From Rubrivivax sp. (GTDB lineage: Bacteria; Pseudomonadota; Gammaproteobacteria; Burkholderiales; Burkholderiaceae_C), in the NCBI GenBank assembly GCA_020248915.1, contig JADCGP010000027.1:44869-108868 (forward strand): DNA of 64,000 nt, read 5' to 3'. Of this stretch, positions 58,263 through 64,000 are shown piece by piece (the stretch's first letter is position 1; every line of letters begins with the position of its first letter). The position numbers and the translations under genes were made by a program. The notes under the pieces were generated by a model. The model had not been told where the DNA came from. It worked only from the letters and a program-made list of their open reading frames with translations, and searched no databases.

Positions 58263-59609
58263 ATGCGCGAAGGCAACCTCGAAGCCCCGACCCGTCACCC
58301 GCTCGACTGGAAGAACCCCGAGTTCTACGACGATGGCAAGCTCTACGCCGAGATGGAGCGGGTGTTCGACATCTGCCACGGCTGCCGCCGCTGCGTGAGC
58401 CTGTGCCAGAGTTTCCCGAACCTGTTCGACCTGGTCGATGCCACCGCCGACGGCGAGGTGCACGGGGTCGCCAAGGACGACTACTGGAAGGTGGTCGACC
58501 AGTGCTACCTGTGCGACCTGTGCTACATGACCAAGTGTCCGTACACGCCGCCGCACGAGTGGAACCTCGACTTCCCGCACCTGATGCTGCGGGCCAAGGC
58601 GGTCAAGCACGACAAGGGCGGGGTCCCCGCGCGCGACAAGCTGCTGGCCAGCACCGACGTGCACGGCCAGTTCGCCGGCATCCCGATCGTGGCCCAGGTC
58701 GTCAACAAGGTGAACGGCACGATGGCGATGCGCAAGGTGCTCGACCGCCAGCTCGGCGTGCACCCGGAAGCCTGGATGCCCAAGACCGCCACCCAGCGCT
58801 TCCGCTGGGGCCGCGCGATGAGCAACCCGTCGTTCACGGTGACGAACGGCCAGCGAACGCCGGGCAAGGTGGCGATCTTCTCGACTTGCATCGTCAACTA
58901 CAACGAGCCCGGCATCGGCGAGGACCTGATCAAGGTGCTCGAGCACAACGAGATCCCGTACGAGATCGTCGAGAAGGAGCAGTGCTGCGGCATGCCCAAG
59001 CTCGAGCTCGGCGACCTGAAGTCGGTCGAACAGAGCTGGGCGGCCAACATCCCGGTGCTCGAGAAGTACGCCCGCGAGGGCTGGGCCATCCTCAGCGCCG
59101 TGCCGAGCTGCACGTTGATGTTCAAGCAGGAGCTGCCGCTGATGTTCCCGGCCGACGAGGCCACGCAGCTCGTCAAGGAAGCGATGTGGGACCCGTTCGA
59201 GTACCTCGTCGCGCGCCACAAGGACGGCCTGCTGAAGACCGACTTCACGCAACCGCTCGGCCAGGTCAGCTATCACATCCCCTGCCATGGCCGGGTGCAG
59301 AACATCGGGCGCAAGACGGAGGACCTGCTCAAGCTGATCGGCAAGACCGTCGACGCCAAGGTCAACACGGTCGAGCGCTGCTCCGGCCACGCCGGCACCT
59401 ACGGCGTGAAGACCGCCACCCACCCCATCTCGATGAAGATCGGCAAGCCGGTCTTCAGGAGCATGGCCAAGGACAACCCCGACTACATCGCCAGCGACTG
59501 CCCGATGGCGGGCCACCACATCGCCCAGGGCATGCAACAGGCGGGCACGCCAGCCAAGGCCGTGCAGCACCCGCTGTCGCTGGTCCGCATCGCGTACGGC
59601 CTGGAGTGA
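58263..59609 (+). CDS. Fe-S oxidoreductase, GlpC/HdrD-like
   Basis: This 448-residue iron-sulfur protein has two 4Fe-4S ferredoxin motifs: Cys38-x2-Cys41-x2-Cys44-x3-Cys48 and Cys81-x2-Cys84-x2-Cys87-x4-Cys92-Pro. Two CCG-type domains follow (QCCGMPK near 242 and the degenerate RCSGHAGTYG near 378, with a Ser replacing one Cys). Relatives include the GlpC subunit and heterodisulfide reductase subunit D. Linkage to rubrerythrin and DUF3501 recurs in proteobacteria, which suggests it delivers electrons for peroxide reduction. No signal peptide or membrane span is seen. Confidence 0.92.
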   Translation: MREGNLEAPTRHPLDWKNPEFYDDGKLYAEMERVFDICHGCRRCVSLCQSFPNLFDLVDATADGEVHGVAKDDYWKVVDQCYLCDLCYMTKCPYTPPHEWNLDFPHLMLRAKAVKHDKGGVPARDKLLASTDVHGQFAGIPIVAQVVNKVNGTMAMRKVLDRQLGVHPEAWMPKTATQRFRWGRAMSNPSFTVTNGQRTPGKVAIFSTCIVNYNEPGIGEDLIKVLEHNEIPYEIVEKEQCCGMPKLELGDLKSVEQSWAANIPVLEKYAREGWAILSAVPSCTLMFKQELPLMFPADEATQLVKEAMWDPFEYLVARHKDGLLKTDFTQPLGQVSYHIPCHGRVQNIGRKTEDLLKLIGKTVDAKVNTVERCSGHAGTYGVKTATHPISMKIGKPVFRSMAKDNPDYIASDCPMAGHHIAQGMQQAGTPAKAVQHPLSLVRIAYGLE

Positions 59610-59614
59610 ACCCC

Positions 59615-60196
59615 ATGACGACCATCGCCCGCGACAGCCTCCTGACGCTGGAGGCCTACTCGAAGATCCGCAAGTCCTCGCGCGCCGCGGCCATCGCCCA
59701 CCGCAAGCTGCGCAGCGTGGCGCTGGGCGAGCACGTGACGCTGCAGTTCGAGGACGAGCAGACGATCCGCCGCCAGATCCAGGAGATGCTCCACATCGAG
59801 AAGATCTTCGACGAGGAAGGCATCCAGTCGGAGATCGACGCCTACGCACCGCTGGTGCCGGACGGCACCAACTGGAAGGCGACGATGCTGATCGAGTACC
59901 CCGACCCGCACGAGCGCAAGCGTGAGCTGTCGCGGCTGATCGGCGTGGAGGACCGGATGTTCGTCGAGGTAGAGGGTCACGGCCGGGTCTACGCGATCGC
60001 CGACGAGGACCTCGACCGCGAGAACGACGAGAAGACCTCGTCGGTGCACTTCGTGCGCTTCGAGTTCACGCCGGCCATGCGCGAGGCGGTTCGCGCGGGT
60101 GCCGCCGTCAAGATCGGCTGCGACCACACCAACTACCCGGCGCACGTGCAGGTCGCGCCGGAGACGCTGGCCAGCCTGGCCGGGGACCTGCGCTAG
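59615..60196 (+). CDS. DUF3501 family protein
   Basis: This 193-residue soluble protein of family DUF3501 has no assigned function. Conserved sequence includes LLTLEAYSKIRKSSRAAAIA, HVTLQFEDEQTIRRQIQEML, and NWKATMLIEYPDPHERKREL. The late GCDHTNYPAHVQ has Cys and His that might bind metal. It follows the Fe-S oxidoreductase by five bases, so the two are co-translated. Its stop is flush with the stop of the convergent rarD-like gene. Confidence 0.9.
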   Translation: MTTIARDSLLTLEAYSKIRKSSRAAAIAHRKLRSVALGEHVTLQFEDEQTIRRQIQEMLHIEKIFDEEGIQSEIDAYAPLVPDGTNWKATMLIEYPDPHERKRELSRLIGVEDRMFVEVEGHGRVYAIADEDLDRENDEKTSSVHFVRFEFTPAMREAVRAGAAVKIGCDHTNYPAHVQVAPETLASLAGDLR

Positions 60197-61099
60197 CTAC
60201 CCGGGGCGACGCCCGCCCAGCCAGCCGGCCGCGTCGGCGCTGTACAGCGCCAGCGCCGACCAGATCAGCGCGAACCCTGCCAGGCGGGCGCCGTCCATCG
60301 GCTCGCCGAACACCCACACGCCTAGCGCGAACTGCAGCGTCGGCGAGATGTACTGCAGCAGGCCGAGCGTGGCCAGCGGCAGCCGTCGCGCGGCGGCGGC
60401 GAAGCCCAGCAGCGGCAGCACCGTCACCGGGCCCGTCAGCACCAGCCAGCCCAGCAACGCGGCGTCGCCGCCGGCGCGCACCTGCGCCAGCGCGGCGCCG
60501 GGCTGCGTGAAGGTCCACCACGCCAGCAGCGGCACTGCGACGACGGCCATCAGCGCGGTCTCCGCGGCCAGGCCCTCGAGGGCCCCGAGTGCGGCGGTCT
60601 TGCGCACCAGGCCGTACAGCGCGAACAGGAGCGCGAGCGCCAGCGCGATCCAGGGCAGGGCGCCGGCGGTGGCGGTGAGCCAGACGACGCCGGCGGCCGC
60701 CAGCGCCACCGCCGTCCACTGCACCGGGCGCAGCCGCTCGCCGAGCACGGCCACGCCGAGCGCGACGTTGACGATCGGGTTGATGAAGTAGCCCAGGCTG
60801 GCCTCGACGACGCGGTGCTCGGACACGGCCCACACGTAGATCAGCCAGTTCGCCCCGATCAGCACCGCCCCGAGCAGCACCATGCGCATCTGCTGCGGCG
60901 ACCGCAGCAGCGGACCGAGCCAGCTCCAGCGCGCCAGCACGGCCAGCGGCAGAGCCACCGCCAGCACCGACCACAGCGCTCGGTGCAGGATGATCTCCAG
61001 CGGCGTGACGGCGGCGAGCTCGCGGAAGAACAGCGGGTACAGGCCCCAGCCGACGAAGGCCAGCGCGCCGTAGAACAGACCAGGATTCACCGGTGGCAT
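60197..61099 (-). CDS. rarD: RarD-type EamA family transporter
   Basis: This 300-residue inner-membrane protein has ten predicted spans in two EamA halves. The RarD signature is present: GLFYGALAFVGWGLYPLFFR, then EIILHRALWSVLAVALPL and ANWLIYVWAVSEHRVVEASL, with GYFINPIVNVALGV and LGLLQYISPTLQFALGV. Family members confer chloramphenicol sensitivity phenotypes, but natural substrates are unknown. The ATG at MPPVNPG is used; a much longer open frame upstream has no similarity. Confidence 0.92.
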   Translation of the reverse strand: MPPVNPGLFYGALAFVGWGLYPLFFRELAAVTPLEIILHRALWSVLAVALPLAVLARWSWLGPLLRSPQQMRMVLLGAVLIGANWLIYVWAVSEHRVVEASLGYFINPIVNVALGVAVLGERLRPVQWTAVALAAAGVVWLTATAGALPWIALALALLFALYGLVRKTAALGALEGLAAETALMAVVAVPLLAWWTFTQPGAALAQVRAGGDAALLGWLVLTGPVTVLPLLGFAAAARRLPLATLGLLQYISPTLQFALGVWVFGEPMDGARLAGFALIWSALALYSADAAGWLGGRRPG

Positions 61100-61256
61100 T
61101 GTGGGGGCCGCGAGACGGCAGCCGCCGCGTCGTTCCTCCGGAGGATGCCGGCCCCGTGAACGAGGGTGGTTGCCGTTGCTGTTGGGGAGTGCGCGCCAAG
61201 CCCGGCTGGAGCAGGATGCACATGCGCCGCGGCGCCCGATGCGCCGGGCGGGACCC

Positions 61257-61784
61257 ATGCCCCAGACCTTCACCGTCGGCTCGCGTTCCTGGTTCGTCAA
61301 CCTCACCGCCTGGGGCTTCGTCGTCTTCGGCGGAGCGGCCTGCGTGCTCGTCGTGCTGCAGTACGCGGCGCTCGGCTCGCTGGTGCCGGCCTGGGGTACA
61401 CCGCTGCCTGCCGCCACTGCGGTGCTGCTGTCCAACCTGCCCTGGGTGCTGGGGGTCGCCGGCGCCCTGTCGCTGCTCGTGCTGGTGGCCGCGGTGGGCC
61501 TGCTGCTGCGCCTGGAGTGGGCGCGGCGGGTGGCCATCGGCGTGCTCGCGCTGGCCATCGCGGCCAACCTCGGCGGGCTGTGGCTGCAGCACGAGGTGGT
61601 GCAGGCGCTGGTGAGCCGCGCCGCCGACCTGAGCGTGCTGCCCGCGGCCGTGCGCGGCCTGTTCGACGGCTTCGCTCTCGCGGCCCAGGGCCTGGCGCTG
61701 CTGCTCACGCTGGCGGCCTGCGCGCTGCTGGCGTGGGTGATCCGCGGCCTGTCGTCGCCCGCGGTGCGGCAGGAGTTCGCCTGA
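61257..61784 (+). CDS. Predicted membrane protein, unknown function
   Basis: This 175-residue protein has four predicted membrane spans (about 14-36, 55-80, 84-103 and 135-160). There is a short hydrophilic N-terminus (MPQTFTVGSRSWFVNLTAWG) and a charged end. I do not recognise the family. The ATG used lies just before the first span; the frame is open upstream but that part is Arg-rich and not membrane-like. It stands alone between rarD and an esterase gene. Confidence 0.75.
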   Translation: MPQTFTVGSRSWFVNLTAWGFVVFGGAACVLVVLQYAALGSLVPAWGTPLPAATAVLLSNLPWVLGVAGALSLLVLVAAVGLLLRLEWARRVAIGVLALAIAANLGGLWLQHEVVQALVSRAADLSVLPAAVRGLFDGFALAAQGLALLLTLAACALLAWVIRGLSSPAVRQEFA

Positions 61785-61975
61785 GCGGCTGACGCGCCGA
61801 CGGTTGCCGCGCGCGGCGCGGCGCGCCGTCCGGCGGGCGACCGCGGCGCCGGCACAGCCGCGGGAGCGCTCGCTACACTGGCTCCGCTGCCTGCTCTGGC
61901 CGCTCTGGCCGCTCGCAGCCCGTCGTTCCCGCCGCTTCCCGGCGCCTACCGCGGCTTCCCGCCGATCGCCCGCCG

Positions 61976-62908
61976 ATGCTAGATCCCCAAGCCCGTGCGC
62001 TGCTCGACCTGATGGCCGAACGGCAGGTGCCACCCACCCACACCCTGCCCCCCGCTCAGGCGCGCGCCTTCTACCGCGAGCGGCGCTTCTTCACCCAGCC
62101 CGATCCGCCCGCGCTGGAGCAGCTGCGAGAGCTGGCGCTGCCGGGGCCGGCAGGGACGCTGCCCGCGCGCCTGTACCGGCCGCGGCCGGCGGCGGTGGTG
62201 CTGCCGCTGCTGGTGTACTTCCACGGCGGCGGCTGGACCATCGGCGACCTCGACACCCACGACGTGCTGTGCCGCCAGCTGGCGCTGGCCGCTGGCTGCG
62301 CCGTGCTGGCGGTGGACTACCGCCTCGGGCCCGAGCACCGCTTCCCGGCGGCCTTCGAGGACTGCGTGGCCGCCACGCGCTGGGCGCGGGCGCACGCGCG
62401 CGAGCTCGGCGTCGACCCGCAGCGCATCGCCGTCGGCGGCGACAGCGCCGGCGGCAACCTCGCGGCGGCGGTGTCGATCGCCGAGCGCGACGCCGGCACG
62501 CCGCCCGCCTTCCAGCTGCTGATCTACCCGGCCACCGACCAGCGCCAGGGGGCGCCTTCGCACGCGGCCAACGGCCAGGGCTACCTGCTGACCGCCGACA
62601 GCGCGCGCTACTACCGTGGCCACTACCTGCCCGACCCGGCGCAGTGGACCGACTGGCGCGCCTCGCCGCTGCTGGCCCCCGACCTGTCGCGCCTGCCGCC
62701 GGCGCTGGTGCTGACCGCCGGCTACGACCCGCTGCGCGACGAGGGCCGGCAGTACGCCGACGCGCTGTCGGCCGCCGGCAGCCGTGCGCAGTACGTCTGC
62801 TTCGAACGCCAGATCCACGGCTTCATCACGATGAGCCGGGTCATCGACGAGGCACTCGCGGCGGTGGACCTGTGCGGCGCGGTGCTGCACCGCGCGCTGG
62901 CCGCCTGA
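61976..62908 (+). CDS. Acetyl-esterase/lipase of the HSL family
   Basis: This 310-residue alpha/beta hydrolase of the hormone-sensitive-lipase family has oxyanion motif YFHGGGWTIGDLDTHD, nucleophile GGDSAGGNLAAAV (Ser near 163), acid in LTAGYDPLRDEG and His in ERQIHGFITM. It is a cytoplasmic esterase of short acyl chains by family. The start is the ATG at MLDPQAR, where homologues begin. Confidence 0.92.
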   Translation: MLDPQARALLDLMAERQVPPTHTLPPAQARAFYRERRFFTQPDPPALEQLRELALPGPAGTLPARLYRPRPAAVVLPLLVYFHGGGWTIGDLDTHDVLCRQLALAAGCAVLAVDYRLGPEHRFPAAFEDCVAATRWARAHARELGVDPQRIAVGGDSAGGNLAAAVSIAERDAGTPPAFQLLIYPATDQRQGAPSHAANGQGYLLTADSARYYRGHYLPDPAQWTDWRASPLLAPDLSRLPPALVLTAGYDPLRDEGRQYADALSAAGSRAQYVCFERQIHGFITMSRVIDEALAAVDLCGAVLHRALAA

Positions 62909-62976
62909 GAAGCCGTGAATGAACCCGGCGCGAAGCGGATCCGCCCGCCCGCCGCGGCGCGCCCGCGGCGGCCGGC

Positions 62977-63717
62977 CTACTCCGGCTCGCGCCGCAGGTC
63001 GCGGAAGGCCGCGAACAGCCACGATCGCATGCCCAGCACCAGCGTGTAGGGCCGCTTCTGCGACGGCGGCAGCTTCTGGTCGGCCAGGTGCTGGCGGGCG
63101 AAGTCCTGCGCCACGCGTGCCAGGCGCTCGTTGAACGCGGTGGCGAGACTCAGGCCCACCTGGCCGTGCACCAGCATCAGCATCTCGCCGTCGCTGTCGA
63201 AGCCGCCGTCGAAGTAGTCGGTCACCACGTGCTGGCGGAAGTAGCGCATCAGCGGGCCGTCGGGAAGCCAACGGAAGGTCTTGTCCAGCAGCAGCCGGTA
63301 GCGGTTGAGCGGCTTGAGCTCGATGACGCCGAGCTTGTCGAGCTGCACCAGACGGCCCACCAGCTCGGGTTCGGTGAACCTGTAGGTGGCGAGCATCTGC
63401 TCGTAGGTCCACTGGCTCAGGCAGCAGATGGCCACCAGCAGCAGCTTGCGGTCGGCGACGACGCTCTGCTCCTGCGCCTCGGTCAGCTCGCGCCGCTGCG
63501 GGGCGGCGTCGGCCACGCGGCGCGCCAGCTCGGCGAAGTCCATGCGCAGCACGCGCAGCACCTCGTCGATGCGCGACAGCGGCATGTCGGCCTGCGAGAA
63601 CATGCGCTTGATGCTCGACTCGGCCATGCCCAGGTGGCCGGCCAGGTCGGCGTAGGTGACGCCGGCGGACTTGAGCTCGGCCTTGAGCGCGTCGATCAGG
63701 TCGCGGGTGGAGGACAT
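62977..63717 (-). CDS. XRE-family transcriptional regulator
   Basis: This 246-residue protein has an N-terminal helix-turn-helix of the Cro/C1 type (about residues 5-60: LKAELKSAGVTYADLAGHLG, then AESSIKRMFSQADMPLSRID). A C-terminal part of unknown role follows (LLLVAICCLSQWTYEQMLAT and LDKTFRWLPDGPLMRYFRQH), conserved in similar proteobacterial regulators. Its promoter region faces the IS630 fragment at the right edge. Confidence 0.88.
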   Translation of the reverse strand: MSSTRDLIDALKAELKSAGVTYADLAGHLGMAESSIKRMFSQADMPLSRIDEVLRVLRMDFAELARRVADAAPQRRELTEAQEQSVVADRKLLLVAICCLSQWTYEQMLATYRFTEPELVGRLVQLDKLGVIELKPLNRYRLLLDKTFRWLPDGPLMRYFRQHVVTDYFDGGFDSDGEMLMLVHGQVGLSLATAFNERLARVAQDFARQHLADQKLPPSQKRPYTLVLGMRSWLFAAFRDLRREPE

Positions 63718-63888
63718 CGGGGCGTCGAGGGAAGGGCGGACGGCGAGGCCGGCGGTGCGGTCGTCCGCGCGATCGTCCGTGAGTCGGCTGTGCGTTCGTC
63801 CGCGCGGCCGGGCGCGCCGGCGCAGTCATCGGCACCGCAGCGCGAGACTGTCGGACACTCTAGTGTAGTGCGCGCTCCTGTTGTGTAC

Positions 63889-64000
63889 TTATCGTGAAGC
63901 AGCCGCCAGCGCCGCCTTCGCCCTGGTCACTTTTGCCAGGATGTCCGAGGCGCTGGCCGTCCAGATGAACGGCTTCGGATCGGCGTTGTGCTTGGCTACG
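63889..64000 (-). mobile_element. IS630-type transposase, 3' end, continuing beyond the window
   Basis: On the minus strand a frame enters from the right edge and reads HNADPKPFIWTASASDILAK and on to LAAASR, then TAA. That is the standard C-terminus of IS630-family transposases (NxDPKPFxWT). Only 36 codons are inside the window. The 171 bases between it and the XRE regulator contain TAGTGTAGTGCGC near 63861-63873, which could be the insertion end, but the terminal repeat cannot be confirmed without the other side. Confidence 0.8.

Noticed and set aside
57009..59849. A 946-codon minus-strand frame over hydrolase, rubrerythrin and Fe-S genes
   Set aside because: No recognisable domain; the plus strand holds three well-defined genes with ribosome binding sites.

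Overview
The window is very GC-rich chromosomal DNA, dense with genes, many of them overlapping by 4-8 bases. Gene content and order point to a betaproteobacterium of the order Burkholderiales (Rubrivivax/Methylibium/Leptothrix-like). Supporting signs are suhB-trmJ-cysE, the argH/algZ-algR/ppc/hemC-hemD-hemX-hemY block, a DUF6502-DUF5666 pair, a PEP-CTERM protein and a rubrerythrin/Fe-S oxidoreductase/DUF3501 cluster. This placement is inference from gene families; no rRNA is present.

Layout. 0.1-6.2 kb: a complete family-5 peptide/nickel-type ABC importer on the minus strand (binding protein, two permeases, two ATPases). It is divergent from an N-formylglutamate amidohydrolase and an AstE-like deacylase (6.35-8.3 kb), which could process imported acylated substrates. 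8.2-12.6 kb: an alpha/beta hydrolase, an Anbu-type proteasome-like peptidase and mutS, overlapping as one minus-strand unit. 12.8-13.5 kb: a PEP-CTERM surface protein. 13.8-19.3 kb: housekeeping genes suhB, trmJ, cysE, mog, darP, pmbA. 19.5-23.1 kb: a TRAP importer whose binding-protein gene converges on its permease genes across a shared terminator. 23.2-31.4 kb: a mixed set (DUF1841, RutE-like reductase, TauE exporter, orphan ParA, MaoC dehydratase, a response regulator with a hybrid kinase, an FMN hydroxy-acid dehydrogenase, DNA polymerase IV). 31.6-34.9 kb: a frameshifted DUF5666 gene, DUF6502, and an intact DUF5666 lipoprotein. 34.95-46.35 kb: argH, the AlgZ/AlgR two-component pair, ppc, and hemC-hemD-hemX-hemY.

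The accessory part lies between two tRNA genes, tRNA-Arg(ACG) at 46.4 kb and tRNA-Ala(CGC) at 56.6 kb. It holds a WYL regulator, a Fic protein, a complete type I Wadjet anti-plasmid system (jetA-jetB-jetC-jetD) and the C-terminal remnant of a type I restriction specificity subunit. The remnant lies directly against jetA on one side and the tRNA-Ala terminator on the other. Two near-palindromic 12-mers form a 42-bp inverted repeat right at the fic start codon. By eye this block is less GC-rich than its flanks, which fits acquisition by transfer; no integrase or att repeats were seen.

56.7-64 kb: an alpha/beta hydrolase, a rubrerythrin-Fe-S oxidoreductase-DUF3501 operon with a palindrome in its promoter region and an intra-operon terminator, a RarD-type permease, a small membrane protein, an HSL-type esterase, an XRE-family regulator, and the end of an IS630-type transposase running out of the right edge.

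The clearest biology is the intact Wadjet system and its neighbourhood. The least explained parts are the fic operator, the DUF6502/DUF5666 module with its frameshifted copy, and the Anbu gene coupled to mutS.
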